DNA of 64,000 nt, from contig CAZJVP010000099.1 in NCBI GenBank assembly GCA_964549615.1, positions 88,004-152,003 of the forward strand, written 5' to 3'. Source of the DNA: CAYVLA01 sp964549615 [NCBI: uncultured Thermococci archaeon] (GTDB lineage: Archaea; CAYQAE01; CAYVLA01). The notes under the pieces were generated by a model. It was not told where the DNA came from and did not search any database. It saw nothing but the letters and a program-made list of their open reading frames with translations. The position numbers and the translations under genes were made by a program. Shown here piece by piece: positions 17,359-26,808 of this stretch (positions are counted from its first letter, which is position 1; each line of letters begins with the position of its first letter).

Positions 17359-19224
17359 TCAGCCCGAAAGCGGCCCGCCGGGCTTGACGCGATCATCGGC
17401 GAAGTTCAGCGAGTACCAAATCTCCATGTTCACCAGATCGGTCAGATGGGAGTCCTTCTTTCTGAAGAGGGCCCGCACGGCCTCGGGCCTGAGAATGCCA
17501 TCGCGCATGAGCTTGCCGTTCGAGACGAGCGTTTCAGCGAATTCGCGCAGCTCGTTGGCGTACCAGCTCGCCACGGGAAGGAAGAACCCGATCTTCGTCC
17601 TCCTCGTGATCTCGGGCGGGAAACCCTTCTCCTCAAGGTAGGTCCTCAGCAGATCTTTGGTTCGCGCAGTACGGAAGATCTCTGCAGGCGAACTGGCAAG
17701 GACCGGCTCGAGCACCGACCTGTCCATCAGGGGGTATGTGGGCACAAGGGAGCTTGCCTGGTGGTAGTGCCATGCGAGTGCGAAGACGCTCGGGAGGCTT
17801 GACCGAACGCCGATCAGCCGTCGGCAGTTGAACGGGCCCAGGATAGCGGCCTCCAAGATCTCGTTGCGAAGAGTGGAATCCACACGCCGCCAGTCTTCGG
17901 CCGAAAGGAAGGAATCGGAGAAGACCCGTCGCGTCCGGCCGAGTGCTATGGAAAGCTCCCGCAGCAGGAAGCGGCCCGGGATGAAGCCCTCGATGAAGAT
18001 CTTCGCCAGCCGACTGATGTGTCGCGATCTCTCCGGGCCGCGGGCGACGCCCACGACATGCTGCCAAACGTTCAGCCGCAGAAATCGCTTCGAGGATGGG
18101 CCGAGATGGCCCAGACGCACAAGCGAGAATACCGCGTCGGCCGCGGCCCAGTCCACCCAGGACGGATAGCCCCCGAAGAGTTCGTCGCCCCCATCGCCGC
18201 AGAACACGACCCTCGCCCCCTCGCCTGCGGCCAAGGCGGCAGCGCAGTATCCTTCCCCGCCCGGGTCACCGCCTTCCTGTGCGACCCGGACCATCTCCCC
18301 AAGCATCCTGCGCAGGTCGTTCCAGTCGATCGACCGGCTCTTGTGGGTTGACCCGATGTGCTCGCTTGCCTTGAGGGCGAAGGGTCTCTCGTCCCAGCCC
18401 CTCTTCGCACCGCCCACGGAGAGCGTCACGATCGGGCAGTTCCATTGCTCTCGTGCAAGTCTGGAGAGCGTGGCACAGACGGTCGAGGTGTCTATTCCGC
18501 CGCTGAGGTAGGCGTATGGAGGCGGTTGCACAGCCTGCATCCTAACCTTGGTCGAGTGGGCGATTGCCTGCCAAATCGTTTCCCACCTCAAACCCTCCTG
18601 CCTCTTCGAAAGATGGACCGCCGCATCCCAGTAGATGGATTGCTCGAAAGCTTGTTGGTCTGCTCTGAGCATGGACCCCGGCCCGACCTTTCGGATCCCC
18701 TCATACATCGTCCTAGAGCCATCCGTCCTGCCCTGGATCAGCACCTCGGCCATGCCCATCCTGTCAAGGGGCGGGCGGGGACCAGCTCGAGCCAAGGCAG
18801 CGAGATCCGTCGAAAACACGATCGCACCCTCAACAGGCCGGTAGTAGAGAGGCCGACTCCCGAAGTGGTCCGTAACGAGATACAGTTCCGATCTGGCGGG
18901 GTCAAAGAGGACGATCGAGAACTCACCGTTCAGCCCCCCGAAGAGGGCGGCGCCTTGCGATGAGAAGCCGCTGGCCAACCCGATGGCCTGATTCCCCGAG
19001 TCGACTGGGTAGATCCTCCCCATCAACGCGACGAGGGGACCTTCCCCTTCATGATGCCATTGCACAGGCTCCCCGGGTCGGTTGAAGGCCCGCAGCTCAA
19101 GGCGATCGGAGACGTATGAATGGTCGGGGCCGGATTGCCCAATGCACATGTAGGTCGACGCCTGGTCGAGAAGTGGGCCGTCGATTCGCCCATGAAAGGC
19201 GTATACGCCGACCAGTCTCGCCAC
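17359..19224 (-). CDS. Asparagine-synthetase-like amidotransferase without N-terminal Cys (paralogue 1)
   Basis: A 621-residue AsnB-family protein. The N-terminal Ntn/glutaminase-like half has LNGEFSIVLFDPAR and TDHFGSRPLYYR. The synthetase half has the PP-loop YLSGGIDTSTVCATL (about residue 236) and GDGGDELFGGYPSW (about 341). The start is GTG 19224 (MARLVGVYAFHG), set by a TATA-like box at 19247-19256. Residue 2, which is the catalytic Cys in glutamine-dependent enzymes, is absent. It may use free ammonia, or form an amide on a sugar acid or another carboxylate, as AsnB homologues in polysaccharide clusters do. The paralogue at 27666 has the same length. Confidence 0.82.
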   Translation of the reverse strand: MARLVGVYAFHGRIDGPLLDQASTYMCIGQSGPDHSYVSDRLELRAFNRPGEPVQWHHEGEGPLVALMGRIYPVDSGNQAIGLASGFSSQGAALFGGLNGEFSIVLFDPARSELYLVTDHFGSRPLYYRPVEGAIVFSTDLAALARAGPRPPLDRMGMAEVLIQGRTDGSRTMYEGIRKVGPGSMLRADQQAFEQSIYWDAAVHLSKRQEGLRWETIWQAIAHSTKVRMQAVQPPPYAYLSGGIDTSTVCATLSRLAREQWNCPIVTLSVGGAKRGWDERPFALKASEHIGSTHKSRSIDWNDLRRMLGEMVRVAQEGGDPGGEGYCAAALAAGEGARVVFCGDGGDELFGGYPSWVDWAAADAVFSLVRLGHLGPSSKRFLRLNVWQHVVGVARGPERSRHISRLAKIFIEGFIPGRFLLRELSIALGRTRRVFSDSFLSAEDWRRVDSTLRNEILEAAILGPFNCRRLIGVRSSLPSVFALAWHYHQASSLVPTYPLMDRSVLEPVLASSPAEIFRTARTKDLLRTYLEEKGFPPEITRRTKIGFFLPVASWYANELREFAETLVSNGKLMRDGILRPEAVRALFRKKDSHLTDLVNMEIWYSLNFADDRVKPGGPLSG

Positions 19225-19246
19225 GTTGCCCGGGTAGGATGGGCCC

Positions 19247-19256
19247 CATAATAAGA
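19247..19256 (-). promoter_or_regulatory. TATA box of AsnB-like paralogue 1
   Basis: Minus-strand TCTTATTATG is centred about 28 bases before the GTG at 19224. Just upstream, 19262-19286 holds three near-tandem copies of an 8-base unit (CGTGCATC), in the position where a regulator or BRE-bound factor could sit. Confidence 0.5.
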
Positions 19257-19496
19257 TTTGCCGTGCATCCGTGCATCCGTGCATTGAACCTTGACGCTCT
19301 TCGCTGTCTGGTCTCGGGACGAGCCGGCAAAGCGGTTCGTCGAAGCCCACATCGGTGAGTCGCGTCACATCGTGCTCCCGCTGCAGCGTAGCCACCTCAG
19401 GCCATGAAAGGGGTCGGGGGCGACTTTTGGGTAAACCGTCCGCGGCGCGAAGCATTATATGGAGCTTTGTGGCTGCTTGTTCGAGGAAGACGGAAG

Positions 19497-20597
19497 GTGT
19501 CTGGCCAGGAGTACTGTGCAGTTCCCTACAGCCCGGACTTGCTGCCAGACATCGCGCAGCTGATGGTCTATCTGTGGGGCGGCGATCCGGAGGCCAACAC
19601 GTCCTACTTCCGGTGGAAATACGAGCGTAACCCGCATTCAGACGAGCCCCTTGCCGTGGTAGGCCTGAGGGGGAGCAAAGTTGTGGGGTTCCGCGGGTTC
19701 TTCGCCACCAAGTGGACCGCGGGACGGGACCAGACGGTGAGGGTGCTCTGCCCTAGCGATACATGCGTCCACCCGGACCACCGCAGGAGAGGGCTTTCCG
19801 TATTGATGGGCAGGGCGGCGATGCGACTGTATGAGGGCAGATACCCCATATTCCTCAACACGAGCTGCAGCCACCAATCCCTTCCCGGCTACGTTAGGAT
19901 GGGCTTCCTTCCTCTCGCTCAACGGAACTACCTCGCGAAGGTGCGTCTTTCAGCGTTTTTCTCATCATTGCCGGTCTTGAGCCCTGTCAGTCGGATCCTT
20001 AGAGGGCAGGGGCCGTCCCAGGCCCAAGGGCTAAGACTGCCGCTTGGTGGTGCCTTGGAGTTCCTGGTCACAGATAGAGTTTTGCCCGAAGAGATGGCCG
20101 GAGTCGTCGCCAAGCGGGGACGAAACCCCGCCCGCCTCACCCTCTGCCAGGATGAGGCGTATTTCCGGTGGAGATTCGCCAGCGGGAGAAGGCGCTACTC
20201 CTTCTGCTACCTTATGGAGGGGCAGAAGGTTGCGGGCTACGCAGCTCTAAGGCTCTTCCGGAGGGGACGCGCCACGATCATCGACTACGGAGGAGTAGAT
20301 GAGAACTGCACAAAGACGCTTCTGGGTGCCGCCGTTGCAACGTTGAGGCTCGACGTGCTCTCCATCTGGGACTTCTCCGTGGAAAGTTCGCTCAGGCAGT
20401 ACCTCAGCTCGCTAGGATTTCGGCGGGACTCCCTGACAGCCTTCATAGAGAAGAGATTGTGGGGAGAGGTTTCCCTCCCTCTTCTGGTGCGTCCCGTCGC
20501 GGAGAGCTTCCGAGAGGACGACTGGTACATCGGGGGGCTGGACGTTCGCAGGATCGAGAGCTGGCTCATAAGGGAGATTTGCTCGGATGCCGCGTGA
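19497..20597 (+). CDS. GNAT-family acetyltransferase, double-domain type
   Basis: A 366-residue protein with two GNAT-like halves. The first has TCVHPDHRRRGLSVLMG, the acetyl-CoA loop. The second has a similar fold without a clear loop (GYAALRLFRRGRATII). The layout resembles GNAT proteins in polysaccharide clusters that acylate sugars, or the FemAB fold. I chose GTG 19497, preceded by GGAAG and about 40 bases downstream of a TATA element (CATTATAT, 19453-19460). An upstream in-frame ATG at 19404 would lie before the TATA box. Divergent from AsnB-like paralogue 1. Confidence 0.7.
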   Translation: MSGQEYCAVPYSPDLLPDIAQLMVYLWGGDPEANTSYFRWKYERNPHSDEPLAVVGLRGSKVVGFRGFFATKWTAGRDQTVRVLCPSDTCVHPDHRRRGLSVLMGRAAMRLYEGRYPIFLNTSCSHQSLPGYVRMGFLPLAQRNYLAKVRLSAFFSSLPVLSPVSRILRGQGPSQAQGLRLPLGGALEFLVTDRVLPEEMAGVVAKRGRNPARLTLCQDEAYFRWRFASGRRRYSFCYLMEGQKVAGYAALRLFRRGRATIIDYGGVDENCTKTLLGAAVATLRLDVLSIWDFSVESSLRQYLSSLGFRRDSLTAFIEKRLWGEVSLPLLVRPVAESFREDDWYIGGLDVRRIESWLIREICSDAA

Positions 20598-20761
20598 CCT
20601 GCGACTGAGTGCCAAGAGAATTGTGCCACGCGCCGCATCGGGCCGCTCTCTATGAACGAATAGGATGAGTGGGACGGCAGAAGGAAAGCAATTGACAGAA
20701 GTGCCCCGTTTCCCATAAGAATCCCCACAGCTAGTGCACTCAGACGAAGGCGGGTGTATCG

Positions 20762-21646
20762 ATGTTCGCTCGGACCGGGAGGCCCAGAAGTCTGAGCACG
20801 CTTTGCCTAGTGGCTCTATCGCCGGTGCCTCTCTTACTGTTCTACGTCCTGCCCCCAGCCTCAACGGTTCCCGTCCAACTCGTAGACAACTGTGACTTCA
20901 GATCCTGGGAGGACGGGAATCCTACGTGATGGGAGGTGGTGATGGAACAGGGCACTACGCTTGCACCCAGCCTCGACAGCGCCCATGGGGGTTTCTCCGT
21001 CCAGATGAACACGACCGACTCCTACGATGTGTATCTGCGCCAAGAGATATGGGTAGATGAGTCGGTTTGCCGCTCGGTGATTCTTGGGTTCGTCTTCAGG
21101 ATCGACGAGATCGACGACATCGACTCCAACGGCCAGCACAGCCTCACGGGACTGGAGATCGGCCTTGAGGGAGGGGATGTGGACTGGGACGGCCAGCCCG
21201 AGTATATGTACCACTACTTCTTCACCGATGAGTGCGTGAGGGCGGAGGACTTCCCGGCATGGCAGTACAATACCACGCCCACGGATGCACCCCACAAGAT
21301 GGCCTTCCTTCACAGGGTCGACTCGGTTGGCGTCTGGAACAGCTTCGAATGCAACATCTCACACCTCTTCCTCGAAAACCTGGGGGGCTTTCCGCGTGGT
21401 GCCATAGACCTCCGCGTCTGGGCGTTTAGGTGGGGGGATGGAAAACCGGATTCCGGGATAAGGGCAACGATCGACTCGGTCGGCATCTGGGTTCCCGAAG
21501 GGACCGCCATAGCCATTCTGGTACTGGGCGCCATGGCCGGCGCATCCCACCGACTGCTTGACAAGGCCTGCGCGGGCCAATCCGCTCAGCCTGCAGATTG
21601 CCATGAAGCTCCGACGACCGCACGCGCCGAGCACGATCTTAAGTAG
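20762..21646 (+). pseudogene. Secreted beta-rich protein interrupted by TGA
   Basis: Read from ATG 20762, the frame gives a signal-type N-terminus (STLCLVALSPVPLLLFYVLP), then VDNCDFRSWEDGNPT, a TGA at 20927-20929, then WEVVMEQGTTLAPSLDS and about 230 more residues. The last part has a hydrophobic helix (GTAIAILVLGAMAGA) near the C-terminus. The pattern NGDF..W..G.PT-G-WEV is common in secreted carbohydrate-binding-like domains, so GGA-to-TGA is the likely change. It is either a recent pseudogene or a base-calling error. The 236-residue part after the stop could also be made separately from the GTG at 20936. Confidence 0.65.
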
Positions 21647-21970
21647 GGCGGGAACCGTCCGAGGTGATCAGAAAGAGGCCGTCCCGCAGTTGGCGACGCG
21701 AAGCACGCACGGCGCGCTTCGGATCGCTTCGATCGAGAGCGATGCAACCCTTTTCCAACCCGCTTCGAAGTGGATCCGAGTCAAAGCGGGGCGGGAGTTG
21801 TTGAGGGCGGTACCTGGCTATCTCCTGGCGTACGGGCGGCCTGCGTCTGGCTCTCTCCGGGAGCGACGTCCGGTCCGGGCAAGCCGGATAATTCCCGGTC
21901 CGGAGAGTCCCGGAACAACTTTTCGCGCCGGACCGTCCCAGCCGTCCGGGCATCCAAGGAGGACCGATCG
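21647..21970. other. Intergenic, no gene seen
   Basis: This 324-base gap between the interrupted secreted protein and the GT39 paralogue holds no recognisable gene, RNA or strong TATA box. The frame of the GT39 gene stays open back to about 21770, but the residues there are arginine-, serine- and proline-rich and unlike the paralogue, so I treat them as untranslated. Confidence 0.4.
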
Positions 21971-23611
21971 ATGACCGTGGGAGAGCTCCGCGCATCCAAG
22001 AGCCCCGCCTCGCACCAGGTCGACAGCCGCGGGCTGGCCATCCTCGGATTGCTGATCATCCTCGTTGTCGGCTCGAGCCTGAGGATCTTTCGGCTCTCGT
22101 CGGAGAGCCTCTGGCTGGATGAGACGACGAGCGTACTCATATCACAGGTTGAGTGGGCCAAGTCTTGGGAATCGATGGCGAGCGATCCCAACCCTCCCCT
22201 ACACTATCTTGCCCTGCGTTGGTGGATCGGGGTCTTCGGCGACAGCGAATCGTCGGTGAGGATGCTGTCCGTCGTCTTCGGGATCGTCTCGATAGCCTTC
22301 ATGTACCTCACGGCGCGGCAGCTCCTCGGCGAGGCCGTGGGACTGCTTGCAAGCCTCATCCTCGCCTTGTCCCAGCTGCACATCACCTACTCCCAGGAGG
22401 CCCGCGCATACGCGATGATGTCCATGCTCGCCCTCGTCTCGACATACTGCCTGCTGAGGTTCCTGCGGCATGACGGGTCGAGAAACCTTCTAGGGGTCTT
22501 CTTCTCGAATGTTTGCATGCTCTACACGCACGTCTTCGCCTCCTTCGTTCTCGCATCCCAAGCACTCTTCGTCGCCTACCTGTGGCTGAGGCAATCAAAC
22601 GCGTCTGCATGCGGGGGCCGCGCTTCGTCGGAGGCCGCGGGAGTGTCGGAATCCAAACCTGGCCCCCCATTCGGCGGCGTTGAGAGGAGGGGCCTCCTTC
22701 GGTGGGTTGTATGTCAGTTCTTCGTCGCATTGGCCTTTGCGCCCTGGGTTGCGAACATGCTGGCAAACCTTGCCAGGATAAGGGGCCTCAGCCCTGAAGG
22801 TGTCCCAGGGATGGGAATATCTTGGCTTGGAAGGCCTAGCGTGGCGGGCCTTGCGAGGACCTTGGAGCACTACAGCGGTGCTGGCGAAGTCGGACTCCTC
22901 CTCTTCTTCTGCCTCTTCGTCCTCGGCGTCTTCTGCGTCGGTAAGCACTCCGGCAGATTCTCTTGGCGCGCGCCCGCAGTCTCCCTCTCCACCTATTCGT
23001 GGACCCTCACGCTTGGAAGCCTCGATGCCGTGGTGCTTCTGCTCTCCTGGCTGGCGTTTCCCACGCTTGTCCCGTTCATCCTTTCCATCGTCCTCTTCCC
23101 CATCTACGACCCACGCTACACCATCGCCGCCTCCCTGAGCTACTACATCCTCGTTGCAAGGGGGATCAGAAACGTCGCGGCTGGCACGAACAGACTGGTC
23201 GGCATGCTCTTGGTCTGCATGCTCTGTGCGTCAAGCGCATGGGGCCTTCGGCCCTACTATGCCCAGACCCAAAAGGAGCAGTGGAGGGAGACGGAGAGAT
23301 ACATATCTGCGAACATGGCCGCCGGCGAGATCATAGTGTTCAATGCCCCCTACGTGCGCGGCGCGTTCTGGTACTACCACCGTCACCACGGAAATACGAC
23401 CTATCTCACAGGGGCGCACACCGTGCAAGAGTTGCACGAGGTGCTGAATCAGAACCCGACGGCGACGGGCATCTGGCTCGTGCTTTCCCACGACCGTTTC
23501 ACCGACCCGCAAGGATCCGTCAAGAAAGAGCTTGACGCAACATATCTCCTGCGGGAGGAAAAGCACTTCGTGGGCATAGCGATCCGTCACTACACTGCAA
23601 GGAACGATTGA
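21971..23611 (+). CDS. GT39/PMT-like membrane glycosyltransferase (paralogue 2)
   Basis: A 546-residue GT-C membrane protein closely related to the one at 5813. It shares SSESLWLDETTS in the first luminal loop, NPPLHYLALRWW, SQEARAYAMM, and a C-terminal FWYYHRHHGNTTYL. The start ATG 21971 gives a short cytoplasmic leader of about 20 residues before the first helix (LAILGLLIILVVGSSL), as in the paralogue. It likely uses a polyprenyl-linked sugar. Having two copies within 17 kb suggests two acceptors or two steps of one glycan. Confidence 0.86.
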   Translation: MTVGELRASKSPASHQVDSRGLAILGLLIILVVGSSLRIFRLSSESLWLDETTSVLISQVEWAKSWESMASDPNPPLHYLALRWWIGVFGDSESSVRMLSVVFGIVSIAFMYLTARQLLGEAVGLLASLILALSQLHITYSQEARAYAMMSMLALVSTYCLLRFLRHDGSRNLLGVFFSNVCMLYTHVFASFVLASQALFVAYLWLRQSNASACGGRASSEAAGVSESKPGPPFGGVERRGLLRWVVCQFFVALAFAPWVANMLANLARIRGLSPEGVPGMGISWLGRPSVAGLARTLEHYSGAGEVGLLLFFCLFVLGVFCVGKHSGRFSWRAPAVSLSTYSWTLTLGSLDAVVLLLSWLAFPTLVPFILSIVLFPIYDPRYTIAASLSYYILVARGIRNVAAGTNRLVGMLLVCMLCASSAWGLRPYYAQTQKEQWRETERYISANMAAGEIIVFNAPYVRGAFWYYHRHHGNTTYLTGAHTVQELHEVLNQNPTATGIWLVLSHDRFTDPQGSVKKELDATYLLREEKHFVGIAIRHYTARND

Positions 23612-23872
23612 GCAGACGTAGTTCGGCAGGAGTTCGAGAGATCGTCAACAGCGCGCAGCAGCTTTCGAAGACCCGGATTGACTGCTTGATGAGCGACCCC
23701 ATGCACACCATGGTGCCTCGGGGTAGACCAGTTGGGGAACCGTCCATGCGCGCTTGTGGGTAAAGCCGCTCGCAGATCCAACCTTGCCAGCTAGGCTTTC
23801 ACCGCTAATCTTTTTCTTCCCAGCGATGGGTCCTGAAGTGAACGAGCGGAGACAGGAAGCCGGGGCGAAAAC

Positions 23873-25159
23873 TTGAAAATCGCCTTCGTTGCACCTTTCG
23901 GACTCAACGTTCTCCCGCCGTACCAGCTATCCGGAGGAATATGGATTTACGAGGTGGCGCGCAGGCTCGGCACCCGGCACGATGTGTGGGTGTACTCCTG
24001 GCGTAACCCCCTCCAAGCCGAACCGCGCAGAGATGACGTTGTACACTATAGGTTCCTCGACTCCGTGCTCGCTAGGCCCACCCGTAAGGTTTTGCACCCG
24101 CTCATGGGGCTGAGGGGTCCGCGAACACCGTATTTTGCATCGGCGCTCGCCAACCCGGGCTATAGCCTCGCAGTCGTACGAGACATCCTTCGCCAGCATT
24201 TCGACGCAATCCTAGCGGATGAAGTCTTCACACTTCCCGTCCTCTTGGGCAGTTTTTCCCGTCGGCCTCGCGTGGCTTTCCGCATGCGCGCCGAGTGGCT
24301 CGCTCAGTTCGACCGCTCCTTCGTCGAGCGGCGGATCAGGTCAAGCGACCTCGTTCTCGGCTGCAGCAGATACGTCACCGAGGCCGTGAGGCGACGATTC
24401 CCAGAATACGCGGACCGATGCCTGACGGTGTACGAGGGCGTAGACCAGGGACGGTTCGCCCCGCTCGGAGCCCGGAATGGTAGAGATCACGATCCAACAA
24501 CCTTGCTCTTCGTGGGAAGGGTTTCGCCCGAGAAGGGGCTTCACACTTTGCTAGATGCCTTCTACAAGGTCCTCAAGGAGTGCCCGGACTGCAAGTTGCA
24601 GGTCGTGGGACAATACACGTCCGCCCCACTTGAGATGATCATCTTGCCGAGCCATGACCCTGGCGTTCGTTCATTGGCTCGCTTCTACCGACCTGAATCC
24701 CAGACAGCCTACCGCGACTACCTCTTGGTTCAAGCCCAAGCCCTCGGGATTCGTGACCGGGTCAGCTTCTCAGGGCCAAGGCCGTACGAGGACATGCCGA
24801 GCTTCTATCGATGTGCGGACGTACTCGTCAACCCATCGTTCGTCGAAACATTCGGGAGGTCCCTGATCGAAGGGATGGCCTGCGGGCTTCCGGTTGTCGC
24901 GACGAGGGTAGGGGGCATGCCGGAGATCGTCGATGAGGGGCGGAATGGCCTCATGGTCGATCCAGGCGATTCGGAGGCTCTATCCCAGGCCATTCTGAAG
25001 CTGGTCTTGAATCCGAGGCAGGCGCGGTCCATGGGTCTAGCAGGCCGCAAGAAGGCCATCGATCGCTTTGCGTGGGACGTGATTGTGCCCAGACTCCTGG
25101 AGATCATAGAAGATCCTCGTCCCAGGACTGCTCGCTCACTGGTCTCGCCAAAGAAGTGA
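23873..25159 (+). CDS. Family 4 glycosyltransferase
   Basis: A 428-residue GT-B enzyme with textbook GT4 features: MKIAFVAPFGLNVLPPYQLS with the glycine-rich acceptor loop SGGIWIYEVARRL, the linker VYEGVDQGRFAPL, FVGRVSPEKGLHTLLDAF, and the donor site ETFGRSLIEGMACGLPVVAT (E-x7-E) followed by GGMPEIVDEG. The start is TTG 23873. It probably adds a sugar from a nucleotide donor on the cytoplasmic side. Same strand as the GT39 gene upstream, with a 261-base gap holding no recognisable feature. Confidence 0.9.
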   Translation: MKIAFVAPFGLNVLPPYQLSGGIWIYEVARRLGTRHDVWVYSWRNPLQAEPRRDDVVHYRFLDSVLARPTRKVLHPLMGLRGPRTPYFASALANPGYSLAVVRDILRQHFDAILADEVFTLPVLLGSFSRRPRVAFRMRAEWLAQFDRSFVERRIRSSDLVLGCSRYVTEAVRRRFPEYADRCLTVYEGVDQGRFAPLGARNGRDHDPTTLLFVGRVSPEKGLHTLLDAFYKVLKECPDCKLQVVGQYTSAPLEMIILPSHDPGVRSLARFYRPESQTAYRDYLLVQAQALGIRDRVSFSGPRPYEDMPSFYRCADVLVNPSFVETFGRSLIEGMACGLPVVATRVGGMPEIVDEGRNGLMVDPGDSEALSQAILKLVLNPRQARSMGLAGRKKAIDRFAWDVIVPRLLEIIEDPRPRTARSLVSPKK

Positions 25160-25325
25160 TCTGAGGGCTACTGCCCACCGATGGGTCCCCGACTGGCTCT
25201 TTAAGGGTCGGGCTGCCGGTCTAGCCGGCGAGCCTCGGATTCTGCCTCCCCTTCCCGGAGGCCGCCAAGCTGCGACGGACCGCTCTGTCTTGCGACAAAT
25301 CCCAAAGAAATAGCGAAATTGCGGT

Positions 25326-25396
25326 GAATATTTTAAGAAAGTTTTGCTCGATCTCCTCATGAGCGGCGCAAGTCTGCGTCCCGAGGTGTAGAATCA
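25326..25396 (+). promoter_or_regulatory. Promoter and 10-codon leader ORF before the coiled-coil protein
   Basis: A clear TATA element (AATATTTTAAG, about 25327-25337) would start transcription near 25358, exactly at an ATG (25359) that opens a ten-codon reading frame, MSGASLRPEV, ending at TAG 25389-25391. The main ATG follows at 25397. If real, this is a leaderless mini-ORF followed by a second start, which could couple or attenuate translation. Between 25160 and 25320 there are also two small GC-rich inverted repeats with no assigned role. Confidence 0.4.
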
Positions 25397-26554
25397 ATGA
25401 AGCAGATAGGAAATCTCACAATCGCGCTCCTCATCGTGCAATCCATCACTGCAGCGGTGCTCAGCGTTGACGCCGTGTCCCCGGGTCTTGACGATTTGGA
25501 GGTTTGGGTGGCCCGTGAGGCCATGAATCTGGTCGAACTGTCCCATCTTTGTGACGACCTTGCCGCGCAGATCTCTGGGGGCCGAACGGATGGTACGAAC
25601 CTCGCCGACTTGCTTGCCAGCCTGTCCGACCGGCTTGAGGCAGTCAGGACCGCGCTGGATGGCCTCGAGGCGCAGATACGATCGATGGAGATGCCCGAAT
25701 CGGATGTAACCGCAGGACTGCTCAAGGACATCGAACTTCTCAGGTCACAGAACGCCGCCCTTCGTGAGAAACTCCAGATCCTGAGGAAAGCAGCCTACGC
25801 GGGGCCGCCCCTAGCTGAAGGCGGGAGTACGGACTCTAGGCTCGTGACAAGCGCTTTGGGCAAAGCAGCATACGCCATGCTCGTCGTCTCCCAGGAGATG
25901 CGGGGAAGCTTTTTGGACATCTCGAGCATCATCGGAGCAGGCATCGGGACGCTCGCAAGGCTCAGCGATGCCACGGGTGGCCGGTTGCCAGTGGGCGCCA
26001 CGCCCGGGCTCGTGGTCACCGTCTTCGCCGTCCTCCTTGCCTTCGCGCTGGTGAGCATGGCCATTCAGACCTACTACAGGGAAGCATTCGATCATAGGGC
26101 AGACGACACCCGCATCCCGGGCCTGCTAGTAGCGTCTGCCGTGCCCTGGGGTGATGTCTCCTCACCGACAGGTGGGCCATTCTTGGACATTTCTGCCAAA
26201 GGCGAGGCGACGGGCCGCGCTGGAAAGCTTTCGGACGCAGATGAGGAGTACGCCATCATGCTTCTGAAGCTCGGCTACAGGGAGGAGGCCCTCCGGGTCG
26301 TATCCCCCGGAACGACCACTCGGCATTCGCCCCGCGGCCAAGCACCACCCCGGGATGGGGGTCAGACCGATGGATCGCTCGTCGGGCGCGCAGGGCCCGG
26401 CCCCCTGGGCAGGCAAACGCGGCGCGATCCTGCGAGGCATTTCGGACAGGCAAGGAGGCTGTACAAGAAGGCCTTCAACTCGCTGATAATAGCGGGCAGA
26501 AGGAGCAGGCGGTACAAGATGGGGCCCATCCGACGGGCCGGGAAGAAACCCTAG
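25397..26554 (+). CDS. Membrane protein with extracellular coiled coil and shared C-terminal motif
   Basis: A 385-residue protein of no family I know. It has a signal peptide (LTIALLIVQSITAAVLSV), a helical and coiled-coil ectodomain (residues about 30-130, for example LSDRLEAVRTALDGLEAQIR), a transmembrane helix (LVVTVFAVLLAFALVSMAIQ, about 205-224), and a basic cytoplasmic tail. The tail has LSDADEEYAIMLLKLGYREE (from about 279), which matches the tail motifs of the proteins at 51742 and 52427. The architecture is like that of sensors or structural anchors. It lies between a GT4 and a methyltransferase gene. Confidence 0.65.
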   Translation: MKQIGNLTIALLIVQSITAAVLSVDAVSPGLDDLEVWVAREAMNLVELSHLCDDLAAQISGGRTDGTNLADLLASLSDRLEAVRTALDGLEAQIRSMEMPESDVTAGLLKDIELLRSQNAALREKLQILRKAAYAGPPLAEGGSTDSRLVTSALGKAAYAMLVVSQEMRGSFLDISSIIGAGIGTLARLSDATGGRLPVGATPGLVVTVFAVLLAFALVSMAIQTYYREAFDHRADDTRIPGLLVASAVPWGDVSSPTGGPFLDISAKGEATGRAGKLSDADEEYAIMLLKLGYREEALRVVSPGTTTRHSPRGQAPPRDGGQTDGSLVGRAGPGPLGRQTRRDPARHFGQARRLYKKAFNSLIIAGRRSRRYKMGPIRRAGKKP

Positions 26555-26808
26555 CGTTATTCCCCTAGCGGTCGAAGGGGAGATTCCCGTTGAGCGCTTG
26601 TACCCGTACCCGGCCGAGCACGCGTCGAAGACTTGCCCTGCCCGTCCTAGATGCGGTTCGTGGCCATGGATGCCAAGATCGATGAAGAACCGGGCGTGGT
26701 CCGCAGCCGGGTTGGGCCTCGGGTAGGTGCGGATCATGGGTGAGGAGAAGGAGGTCTTGCCGTTTGATCGGGACGCGACTAAGCTCAGGAAGATCTCAGG
26801 GGACGGGC

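Noticed and set aside
19262-19286. Short tandem repeat CGTGCATC as a CRISPR or iteron array
   Set aside because: Only three copies of 8 bases, too few and too short; at most a regulatory site.
25160-25320. GC-rich inverted repeats as a small RNA gene
   Set aside because: Stems of only about 5 base pairs, common at this GC content; no conserved RNA family pattern seen.
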